Of a stretch of DNA of 48,481 nt, positions 16,989-23,521 are shown piece after piece (position 1 is the stretch's first letter; each line of letters opens with the position of its first letter). The translations under genes were made by a program, and so were the position numbers. The notes below the pieces were generated by a model, which saw only the letters and a list, made by a program, of their open reading frames with translations, did no database searches and was not told the DNA's origin. Source of the stretch: Actinomycetes bacterium (lineage in GTDB: Bacteria; Actinomycetota; Acidimicrobiia; Acidimicrobiales; JAJZXF01); the NCBI GenBank assembly GCA_021802485.1, contig JAJZXF010000011.1, positions 1 to 48,481 on the forward strand, written 5' to 3'.

Positions 16989-17025
16989 ATTCTACCGTTG
17001 GTCGCAGCGAAAATAGCTAATAGCT
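16989..17025 (-). promoter_or_regulatory. Probable leaderless promoter and palindrome upstream of the SufR-like gene
   Basis: On the minus strand TAGAAT (16989-16994) lies seven bases before the ATG at 16981, which suits a -10 box for a leaderless transcript. Upstream is the 11-bp palindrome AGCTAATAGCT (17015-17025), near where a -35 would lie. It is placed to control both this gene and the divergent mrp. It does not match SufR sites I remember. Confidence 0.4.
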
Positions 17026-17078
17026 GATCAAGGCCGAGCGTTGGAAGGAGCACAATTATCATCCATGAGCGAAACTCC

Positions 17079-18185
17079 GTGAACGAGAGCGATCTGGTTG
17101 ATGCCATTGGACAGGTCATTGACCCTGAGATCCGCTTGCCACTCGCAGACCTGCACATGCTGCGCTGGGCAAAGGTGCGTCGCAGCCGGGTTGATATCCA
17201 GATCGACATTCCCGTCCCAGAGCATCCGGCCCAGCTCGAGCTGGAAAATAGGATCCGCCAGGCTGTCAGGAACGCCGGAGTCGATGGGGATGTCAACGTG
17301 AGGACCGAGATCATGGACGCATCCGAGCGTGCAGTGCTTCGCGCCGCTCTTGCCAGCGACAATGAAGACGGCCACGGACAGGAAAGCCTTCCCTTCGCCG
17401 ACAAGACATCGCACACCCGCGTGATCGGCATCTCCTCGGGCAAGGGTGGGGTGGGCAAGTCATCGATCACAGTCAACCTCGCTCTTTCCCTTGCTCGAAT
17501 GGGAAAGTCGGTCGCAATCCTGGATGCAGACGTGTATGGGTTCTCGGTACCGAAGATGCTAGGGGTAGACCACGACCCTATGGTCATCGACGATATCATG
17601 ATCCCCCCGATCGCACACGGCGTAGCCTGCCTTTCGATGGGCCTGTTTGTCGAAGACTCCCAGCCACTTATCTGGAGAGGTCCCATGCTTCACAAAGCAC
17701 TACAGCAGTTTCTCTCCGACGCACATTGGGGAAAGCCCGACTACCTCGTCATCGACATGCCTCCCGGCACTGGGGATGTCGCACTCTCCATGGCGGAATA
17801 CCTGCCACGAACGGAGATCGTGGTGGTCACCACACCTCAGCCAGCAGCGCAACGGGTAGCCCAGCGGAGCGCTATCGCTGCAAGGAAGATGAAGCTAACG
17901 GTGCGCGGCGTGGTTGAGAACATGTCCTGGTTCACCGGTGATGATCGAAAACGCTACGAAATCTTTGGCTCAGGCGGTGGACAAGATCTCGCCCACTCGC
18001 TCGGAGTTGAGCTCCTAGCGCAGGTGCCCCTAGTCTCAGCCCTGCGCTCGGGCGGTGACTCCGGAGTACCCGTGGTGGCCTCAGATCCAGGATCCGAGGC
18101 CTCACAAGCCTTCGAACGCCTCGCTCAGAGGATCGACGACATGGGCCCTGCGCGTGTTTACCGAAAGGAGCTGACCATCCGCTGA
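17079..18185 (+). CDS. mrp: Mrp/NBP35-family P-loop ATPase (Fe-S carrier family)
   Basis: A 368-residue protein. Residues 1-85 are a DUF59/MIP18-like domain (IGQVIDPEIRLPLADLHML). An Mrp NTPase domain follows with deviant Walker A SSGKGGVGKSS at about 121-131, AILDADVYGFSVPKML, and YLVIDMPPGTGDVALSM (Walker B/switch II). Family role: ATP-dependent carriage or insertion of Fe-S clusters. The C-terminal CxxC that binds the bridging cluster in many homologues is absent. The region reads VVENMSWFTGDDRKRYEIFG, and only one cysteine (in GVACLSMG) is present in the protein. The GTG start overlaps the TGA of a five-codon frame (ATG at 17065). A strong GGAAGGAG lies at 17043-17050, so the start is uncertain. 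Confidence 0.88.
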   Translation: MNESDLVDAIGQVIDPEIRLPLADLHMLRWAKVRRSRVDIQIDIPVPEHPAQLELENRIRQAVRNAGVDGDVNVRTEIMDASERAVLRAALASDNEDGHGQESLPFADKTSHTRVIGISSGKGGVGKSSITVNLALSLARMGKSVAILDADVYGFSVPKMLGVDHDPMVIDDIMIPPIAHGVACLSMGLFVEDSQPLIWRGPMLHKALQQFLSDAHWGKPDYLVIDMPPGTGDVALSMAEYLPRTEIVVVTTPQPAAQRVAQRSAIAARKMKLTVRGVVENMSWFTGDDRKRYEIFGSGGGQDLAHSLGVELLAQVPLVSALRSGGDSGVPVVASDPGSEASQAFERLAQRIDDMGPARVYRKELTIR

Positions 18186-18194
18186 CCGCGCCAG

Positions 18195-18223
18195 CGCTGG
18201 GAGCTCAGCGTGGGCTCCCAGCG
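18195..18223 (+). terminator. Hairpin after mrp
   Basis: CGCTGGGAGC (18195-18204) pairs perfectly with GCTCCCAGCG (18214-18223) across a 9-base loop, starting ten bases after the mrp stop. No T-tract follows, so it may be a terminator of the type common in actinobacteria. The decayed AbiEii frame on the other strand ends inside this loop. Confidence 0.6.
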
Positions 18224-18741
18224 GATAACGACGATAGCGACGACCAGGCGTGGATCCCTCGCATGGATGCCTCACCACCGATCCTCGCCCGAAACGTTTG
18301 CAAAGCCCAGTCCCTCAAGACGAATCCGGTCCCTCGCAGGTTGACAGCACCGAGGGCGTCGCAATTGTCGAATTCGATGGTTGCTCCAGCGGGCGCAGTG
18401 TCGAGATCGGACAGAAACTCGAACTTGACGACAGCACGAGTGCCGCCGTCGTCTCAGAGCCAACGCCACGCGTGATTGGGATCGACCTCGAATTCCGCGT
18501 TTGCGAGGGCGTTCTTGAGCCGTTTCGCATTCGCCGAGCCAGCGACGATCTCGAGGTCGATCTGCACGTCGACATCGGTCGTTCCAGCGTGAATGACGCT
18601 GCTCTGCGAGCACAGCAGTTCGGGAACCAGTCCACCAAGGAGTACGAACTCCGGCGTCTTCCCATAGTGGTGAACGACGCGTACGAGCGCTGCCTCGGCT
18701 GCAACACGAGCCACCCTGCTGCGCTCTGTGTCTTCAGGCAT
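18205..18741 (-). pseudogene. AbiEii-type nucleotidyltransferase toxin, inactivated
   Basis: The minus-strand frame opens at 18741, overlapping the upstream AbiEi-like gene by eight bases. It reads through VVHHYGKTPEFVLLGGLVPELL and HAGTTDVDVQIDLEI, the GG...TxDVD-type core of minimal nucleotidyltransferases (the acidic pair that binds the metal). A TGA at 18454-18456 interrupts it after NHAWRWL. The same frame then continues with recognisable family sequence (DDGGTRAVVKFEFLSDLD, DALGAVNLRGTGFVLRDWAL, FRARIGGEA) and ends early at 18205 next to the mrp hairpin, without the usual C-terminal helices. Two lesions (nonsense and 3' deletion) suggest the toxin is dead while its partner survives. Confidence 0.72.
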
Positions 18742-19777
18742 GGCTCAGTTCGACCTCTTTGAGGTGCTCGGCGATTTCTTCACCGCGCACGCCGACATGA
18801 ACAATGTCCGCGTAAACGCGCGGCCAGGGGGCGATGCAGAGACCACCCTGTTGCGACGAGAGCTTGTTCGTGGCCATGGTAGGGAACGGTCGTAGCAGCA
18901 AGCGGCCACCTTCTATCGGTCTGATGTCCGCGACAGAGGCTACCTGCTCGAGTTCGGTGATGCTCACGGCGTCGACGTATACCTCGCCGAAGCTCACGAC
19001 GGTCGCGAGCGGCGCGAGCACCTGGGCCGCCATCGCACCGCTGACCGCCCACTCAATCCCATTCTCGTCCCACCGCTCACCTATCGTGCGCAAGGCGCCG
19101 AACGGTTGGTTCCAGGAGACGCCACAGGTGAGCGAGAGGGGCTTGCGTTTGTTGGCAGCCGCGTCAGCGTATTCCACGACGAGACGCTCGACGTTGACAA
19201 GCCTTCGGGCTGACTGGGGTCCTCGGCGAACTCTTGACTCAAGATGACCGCTGTCCTCGAGAAATCGCAGAGCGCGCGTTGTTGCCTCGGTCGAGTACCC
19301 CGTGTGCTCCCGAACGCTTGCCACGGTGACTGCCTCATCGGCGTAAGTGAGGAGCGCCTCGGCGGCACCGAGGACTGCTTCGGTCCACCGAGGCGCTGGC
19401 CGAGATCGGGGGCCGTCGACCCCGGGACGTGAGACCTCGATCACCGCGCCGTCTCTGACGAAATGAAGTTCAGCACCGCCAGTCTCATCGACCCAACCAA
19501 GGCCCGCGTTCCATGCCTCCTCACGCGCTCCTCGTGAAATCTCGGTACCGATGATGATGTCGGGTCTTGGTTGCGCAGCTAGAACCTCGCGAACCTTTTT
19601 CAGGCCGCAGCGCCCAACCCACCGCGCGCGAAACTCGATCGAGGCGATCTTGACGCCCACATCGAGGGGATGGGTTAACCCTTGCTTGATCGAGCACCCG
19701 CTCACCGCCGCAGATGTTGTCACTTGGAGGGCGGCTAGGAGACGGCGAGTCGGAGCCTGGGTATCGTTCTCATACAT
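18734..19777 (-). CDS. AbiEi-family antitoxin/transcriptional regulator
   Basis: A 347-residue protein. A winged-helix segment lies in the middle of the chain (LLTYADEAVTVASVREHTGYSTEATTRALRFLEDSGHLES). A C-terminal region (PLSLTCGVSWNQPFGALRTIGERWDENGIEWAVSGAMAAQVLAP...) resembles the AbiEi antitoxins that neutralise nucleotidyltransferase toxins. The N-terminal approximately 110 residues (ASIEFRARWVGRCGLKKVREVLAAQP) are not assigned. The start ATG at 19777 follows a perfect palindrome by nine bases. The downstream toxin gene is broken, so this regulator may be an orphan kept as a DNA-binding protein. Known AbiEi proteins bind inverted repeats at their own promoter, which fits the site here. 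Confidence 0.7.
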   Translation of the reverse strand: MYENDTQAPTRRLLAALQVTTSAAVSGCSIKQGLTHPLDVGVKIASIEFRARWVGRCGLKKVREVLAAQPRPDIIIGTEISRGAREEAWNAGLGWVDETGGAELHFVRDGAVIEVSRPGVDGPRSRPAPRWTEAVLGAAEALLTYADEAVTVASVREHTGYSTEATTRALRFLEDSGHLESRVRRGPQSARRLVNVERLVVEYADAAANKRKPLSLTCGVSWNQPFGALRTIGERWDENGIEWAVSGAMAAQVLAPLATVVSFGEVYVDAVSITELEQVASVADIRPIEGGRLLLRPFPTMATNKLSSQQGGLCIAPWPRVYADIVHVGVRGEEIAEHLKEVELSHA

Positions 19778-19785
19778 CGGTAACG

Positions 19786-19815
19786 AGTATACCTTGGTGA
19801 TTCACCAAGGTATAC
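19786..19815 (-). promoter_or_regulatory. Perfect 29-bp palindromic operator with -10 box
   Basis: GTATACCTTGGTGA (19787-19800) and its exact complement TCACCAAGGTATAC (19802-19815) flank a single central base. On the minus strand TATACT (19786-19791) overlaps one arm and lies eight bases before the ATG at 19777, so it makes a good -10 for a leaderless mRNA. A repressor bound to the palindrome would block it. The obvious ligand is the adjacent AbiEi-like protein. Confidence 0.75.
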
Positions 19816-19890
19816 CTATTACCGTTCGGCCCTATTCGCGGTTGGGACTGACCTTGGCCGAATGAGTCCGGTTACGGCTGCATAACCCAG

Positions 19891-19924
19891 AGATCCCCAC
19901 ATGCGGAACTACCGCACGGGGCTC
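19891..19924 (-). ncRNA. Group II intron domain V
   Basis: On the minus strand 34 bases begin GAGCCCCGTGCGGTAG and end GCATGTGGGGATCT. They fold as GAGCCCC/GGGGATCT plus TGCGG/CCGCA around a short loop, and carry the AGC catalytic triad at the start. Length and pattern match domain V, the catalytic hairpin of group II introns. The last codons and TAG stop of the maturase fragment (19909-19911) are encoded inside it. Confidence 0.7.
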
Positions 19925-20583
19925 CTGGCTCGGGTACGAACGCCGAAGCGCGCGTTCGAGAAGGGGTGCTGCACACGAGCGGGCGGGAGCCACCGGGTCG
20001 AAATGCGGTTCATCCGTTCCCAGTTGAGACGGCTTCGCTGGCTGCGAAGCAGTAGCGCCTTGAACCAGAGCCGTGTTAGCCGGCTACGCAAGGCCGCAAC
20101 TGCGCCGGTATTGCTAGGCACCGCGTAGTGGGCGAGGTGCCCTCGCACCACGTTTGCGAGCCAGCGCCCTTGCTCCGGTATCGGGAGATGCATGCGTCGT
20201 TGGAGTTGGTCTTTGACCTTGGTCGGCTTCGCCAGCATCCGCTTCGAGATGGTCTTGCGCCTTAGCCAGAACCGTCCATTCTTAGTCTTTGCGCAAAGAT
20301 GCGTGAAGCGCCAAGAAATCAAACGTCTCGGGTTTCCCGACGCCACGGGCTGAACATGCTCGGGCAGCATTGCACCCGAACTCGATGAGTCTCGTCTTGT
20401 CGGGATGGGCTCCAGGACGACCTTCGCCAATCGCTCACGAAGTCCGTAAAGGAACTACTGCGCATCGTCCTAATGCTCGAATCCGGCCACGAAGTCGTCA
20501 GCAAACCTTACGATGATCACGTCACCGTGGGCGTGCTTGCGTCTCCACTGCCGGATCCACTAGTCGAGGACATAGTGGAGGTT
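19909..20583 (-). pseudogene. Group II intron reverse transcriptase/maturase, 3' remnant
   Basis: Read on the minus strand, the fragment begins near 20583 with LHYVLD and continues with the RT active-site region HAHGDVIIVRFADDFVAGFEH. It carries several in-frame stops and a frame change around 20430-20460. From there an intact frame encodes the maturase X domain and C-terminus (FTHLCAKTKNGRFWLRRKT, MHLPIPEQGRWLANVVRGHLA, WERMNRISTRWLPPARV, ending RSPVR). The 5' two thirds of the intron are missing; just upstream lies a scrap of an unrelated transposase, so another insertion or recombination probably truncated it. It is dead as a mobile element. Confidence 0.8.
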
Positions 20584-20589
20584 CATGGT

Positions 20590-20700
20590 CCGCGAAGCTG
20601 AGCACGCCCAGCACATGCACATGAGCGCCCGGGAGTTGCTCAACACCCTGGCCGACATCGAAGGGGACGTTGACGCTCTACCAAGGCGAGCAAAAACACC
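20590..20700 (+). pseudogene. Transposase C-terminal scrap (IS1634/IS4-like)
   Basis: The plus strand reads VREAEHAQHMHMSARELLNTLADIE and, after a one-base frame change, TLTLYQGEQ. This resembles the end of IS1634-type transposases as I recall it (SARELLxTLAxIEETVLLYxGxRGRP). It stops within about 35 codons. The identification rests on this short motif only. Positions 20700-20860 hold nothing I recognise. Confidence 0.4.
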
Positions 20701-20859
20701 CAATTTGAGCAATTATTGCACGATAGCAGCATAATAGCGGGTCGCAGAGATCTCGTAGCCAAAGCTGCGGCCACCATTGGGTGTCCAATGGCCTTGTTCG
20801 CCTTCGGATGGCCGATGCTCCCTGCGGGGAGGTGGCGCTGTGGGCGGTGGCCCAGCCTC

Positions 20860-21417
20860 CTAGATGCCAGAACCTGGCGTATTTGGCACTCTCGCCCTCA
20901 CCCAACTGACGAGGCGCTGCCGCTGCTTGGACTGGATCGGGAGGGCCTCGGTCCTTTCTATGAGTACTGCCGGGTCAAGTAGTTCTTCTCGGAGCAAGGC
21001 GGCAGCGAACTCGAAGTCCTTCTCGCGGGCAGCAGCAAGCTTGGCTGCAACACAATCGTGGGGTTCGAGGCATAACCCTCGTCCGGGCTTCGTACTTTCG
21101 TTCTCGAAGACCACAAGGCGGCCCTCCCAGCCAGGACCAAGCACGGCCGTCGAGGCACTCACGCCTTCGGCATAGTAATGGTACATCTCGTGGAACGGCG
21201 AAAACTCACCGAGCGCCCCTTCGACCGTGTCTGACTTCTCGTTGGTGGGATCGTCTAAGAATGTGATGTCCACCTCGATCGAGCCGATCACTTCCTCGGG
21301 CAGCACCTTGTCATCGAACGTTCCAAGCACTGACTGGCTCCCAACGACTACAACGTCTGATACTTCGGCGATTTGCGATGCAGCGCGGAGGATATGCGCG
21401 AGCTGCTCGCGGGTCAC
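20860..21417 (-). CDS. Nucleotidyltransferase-fold protein (DUF6036-like), probable toxin
   Basis: A 185-residue protein. VVVVGSQSVLGTFDDKVLPEEVIGSIEVDITFLDD resembles a minimal nucleotidyltransferase core, with a glycine-serine pair and an acidic ExD pair (IEVDITF). EPHDCVAAKLAAAREKDFEFAAALL matches the helical part (the D-x-x-A-x-K stretch) seen in AbiEii and DUF6036 proteins. It overlaps the upstream helix-turn-helix gene by four bases (ATGA). Known pairs of this type act as toxin-antitoxin or abortive-infection modules that modify tRNA, but that function is inferred here. The reading frame is intact. Confidence 0.65.
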   Translation of the reverse strand: MTREQLAHILRAASQIAEVSDVVVVGSQSVLGTFDDKVLPEEVIGSIEVDITFLDDPTNEKSDTVEGALGEFSPFHEMYHYYAEGVSASTAVLGPGWEGRLVVFENESTKPGRGLCLEPHDCVAAKLAAAREKDFEFAAALLREELLDPAVLIERTEALPIQSKQRQRLVSWVRARVPNTPGSGI

Positions 21418-21938
21418 GCCGTTTGCCTTCGGAAGTTATCGAGGATGCGTCCCCGCTCGCGCTGGGTCAGCGCCCCGGCGAACGGTGAGTTCTGCCGCAA
21501 TTCGCATCCTCTTTCCGTCCGCGAGGTCAGGGCCTCAAGCACTCCATCGACAGGATCATCGAGAAGCCGCTCCCACTCACCGAGCCAGCGGGCTGCCACA
21601 CCCCGGGGGTGCGCTGCTTTGAGGCCACGGAGGTTCGCACGAGCGCGGCGCAGAGTCAGGTCGGGGTCGATCACCATCCGCCTCGCCACCGCCAGGTGGA
21701 GCCAGAGGCTCCGGATCTGCTTCTCGGTAAGTTTGCCGGCCGGCTCATGTCCCTCCTTGAGCCTCAGGACCTCATCCAGACGTACTCGACGGTGCGTCCC
21801 GACCGACGAGTACGGCAGCTGCCCGCCGTCGCAAAGGTCCACGACGTGCTGTCGGGACGTACCCAGGATCACAGCGGCACGGCCAGTAGTGACGAGATCA
21901 AGATTGCGGGTTCCTGGCTCCCTATCGGTCCTGCTCAT
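21414..21938 (-). CDS. Excisionase-type helix-turn-helix protein, probable antitoxin
   Basis: A 174-residue protein. About residues 14-60 form a MerR/excisionase-type DNA-binding domain (LVTTGRAAVILGTSRQHVVDL, LPYSSVGTHRRVRLDEVLRL). A helical, arginine-rich C-terminus (LHLAVARRMVIDPDLTLRRARANL...RWLGEWERLL) could contact the partner. The stop overlaps the start of the nucleotidyltransferase gene (ATGA), so the two are translationally coupled. I chose the ATG at 21938 rather than further upstream because it starts just before the conserved domain and a good -10 box ends seven bases before it. The frame can be extended to 22043, but that would cross the promoter. A role as repressor and antitoxin is inferred from the arrangement. 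Confidence 0.65.
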   Translation of the reverse strand: MSRTDREPGTRNLDLVTTGRAAVILGTSRQHVVDLCDGGQLPYSSVGTHRRVRLDEVLRLKEGHEPAGKLTEKQIRSLWLHLAVARRMVIDPDLTLRRARANLRGLKAAHPRGVAARWLGEWERLLDDPVDGVLEALTSRTERGCELRQNSPFAGALTQRERGRILDNFRRQTA

Positions 21939-21973
21939 TACTTGGATTGTACTACCAACCACAAGAAACACAA
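21939..21973 (-). promoter_or_regulatory. Leaderless promoter of the HTH/nucleotidyltransferase pair
   Basis: On the minus strand TTGTGT (21968-21973), a 16-base spacer and TACAAT (21946-21951) are followed by seven bases and the ATG at 21938. Transcription would start at or within a base of the start codon. The -10 sits inside an interrupted palindrome TTGG-N9-CCAA, a possible autoregulatory operator. Confidence 0.55.
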
Positions 21974-22285
21974 CGGCGAATCGCGGGCATCCACACCGTG
22001 CCTTCCGATGTCGTGAATGACGCGCACTTCCGGTTGTCTTCATCGGGACGCCCCACCGGACCCAGAGCGATGGGTAGGCGACGACGCGTTCGGTGACACC
22101 TGTTCAGCGACAAGGGGCACCGGCTGGTCCGTTATCGGGGGTGGTTGCTGTGATGGTGCTCCGGCACCGACATGCGACGCGGAGTTACCGCGAGCCCCGC
22201 ATCGACACTCTCAGAAGCGTCGTTCATGGGTAGGGGTTTGCCTCGCAAAGAGCTGCAGTCGCGCCAGCCTGCGCGCTGTCTGGAC
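21974..22285. other. Intergenic stretch, no gene recognised
   Basis: Between the HTH gene promoter and the dgt stop. Open frames exist on the plus strand but none has recognisable sequence. It may hold decayed insertion-sequence DNA. Confidence 0.5.
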
Positions 22286-23491
22286 TCAGCTAAGGCTCCC
22301 GCGTTGCTCGTCAGCCAGCCTGAATGCCGGCAGGTCGATGCCCAAGGGAAGCTTGCCAGGCGACCAACCTAGGTGATCGAGTGCCATATCGAACGCATAC
22401 CGATCGGTCATTCCCGCAACGTACGCTACCGCAGAACGCACCTCACCCAACTCGCTCCCAGCGAAGGACCTCTGCCGAGATCCAGCTGGCACAAGGTCTG
22501 GGTTTTCAATGAAGTACTCCACCAGAGCTCGCAGCACTGTAACTACTGAATTTCCTTGAGCGATCGATTCCGGCCGGGTATAGATGCGCTCGTAGTTGAA
22601 ACTGCGAAGCGCAGCCAAACACTCTGCGGCACCCTGCTCCATTGCCACTACTCCCCTACCTGTAATACAGGAGATCAAGGCATCGATGAAGGTCGAAAGC
22701 TGCGACGATCTGGTCACACCAATTACATCGACTAGATCTCTAGGCAGCTCAGAAGTGGCTACGATCCCTGCTCGGACTGCATCTTCAAGATCGTGCGCGC
22801 AGTAAGCTATACGGTCCGCCCAGGAGACCACGAGGCCCTCGGGCGTCGCAGGAGACGGTCGTGACCAGGAGTGGTTCCTCACTCCGTCCAGAGTCTCGCG
22901 ACACAGGTTCATCGGGGCAAACACCACGTCAGCACCCCAGACAGCATGATCGTAGCCCTCTTCGAGGAAGGGGCTGAAGGCGGACTCCGAGGCATGCCCA
23001 CCCGGGCCGTGGCCACAGTCGTGACCAAGTGCCATAGCTTCTGTCAAAGCGACGTTGAGCCTGGTCGCACGAGCGACCGCAGTGGCGACCTGCGCGACCT
23101 CCAAGGCATGAGTCAGCCTCGTCCGCTGGTGATCTGCCGGATAGACGAAAACCTGAGTCTTGCCGGCTAGGCGACGAAAGGCTGTCGAGTGCAGGATCCT
23201 GTCACGATCTCGCTCGAAACACGTACGGAATGGATCAGGATCCTCAGGCGTGCCTCGATTACCCGCTCCTAGAGCCCGGGTCGCACCACGCGCAAGAGTT
23301 GAGTCCTCACTTTCTTCTCGCTCTGGACGCTCCAATAGTACGGAACGAACAGCGCGCGCTCCGCTCGTTCGATGCGACGACACGACGCCCAAGCCGCTCG
23401 GAACACCTTGGTTGGTGGACGCCCACCGCTCAGCCCGATCATCTACTGCCCAAGCATTACCTGCCGTATATGCCACAACACCAGTATGCAC
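22286..23491 (-). CDS. dgt: Deoxyguanosinetriphosphate triphosphohydrolase-like protein (HD domain)
   Basis: A 401-residue protein. From about residue 85 it reads FERDRDRILHSTAFRRLAGKTQVFVYPADHQRTRLTHALEVAQVA, then ALGHDCGHGPGGHASE, and later SWADRIAYCAHDLEDA. This supplies the H...HD...D metal ligands of the HD superfamily and matches the dGTPase subgroup, which splits dGTP to deoxyguanosine and triphosphate. The C-terminal FNYERIYTRPES and RYAFDMALDHLG are also typical. The first approximately 80 residues are not conserved, so the real start could be a later GTG or TTG. In actinobacteria this gene often lies close to dnaG or rpoD; here it stands alone between a toxin pair and the repeat-protein operon. 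Confidence 0.88.
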   Translation of the reverse strand: MHTGVVAYTAGNAWAVDDRAERWASTNQGVPSGLGVVSSHRTSGARAVRSVLLERPEREESEDSTLARGATRALGAGNRGTPEDPDPFRTCFERDRDRILHSTAFRRLAGKTQVFVYPADHQRTRLTHALEVAQVATAVARATRLNVALTEAMALGHDCGHGPGGHASESAFSPFLEEGYDHAVWGADVVFAPMNLCRETLDGVRNHSWSRPSPATPEGLVVSWADRIAYCAHDLEDAVRAGIVATSELPRDLVDVIGVTRSSQLSTFIDALISCITGRGVVAMEQGAAECLAALRSFNYERIYTRPESIAQGNSVVTVLRALVEYFIENPDLVPAGSRQRSFAGSELGEVRSAVAYVAGMTDRYAFDMALDHLGWSPGKLPLGIDLPAFRLADEQRGSLS

Positions 23492-23521
23492 CCCGGGTGT
23501 GTCATCGATCCGGTCGGTTCT

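Noticed and set aside
16982-17686. N-terminal half of a 491-codon minus-strand frame
   Set aside because: It is antisense to the conserved Mrp domain; the regulator has a natural ATG and -10 at 16981-16994.
19787-19924. Palindrome as the insertion target of the group II intron (class C introns follow hairpins)
   Set aside because: The palindrome lies beyond the 3' end of the intron, whereas class C introns insert after a hairpin located in the 5' exon.
22017-22376. Plus-strand 119-codon ORF before and over the dgt 3' end
   Set aside because: It overlaps the conserved C-terminus of dGTPase in antisense and has no recognisable content.
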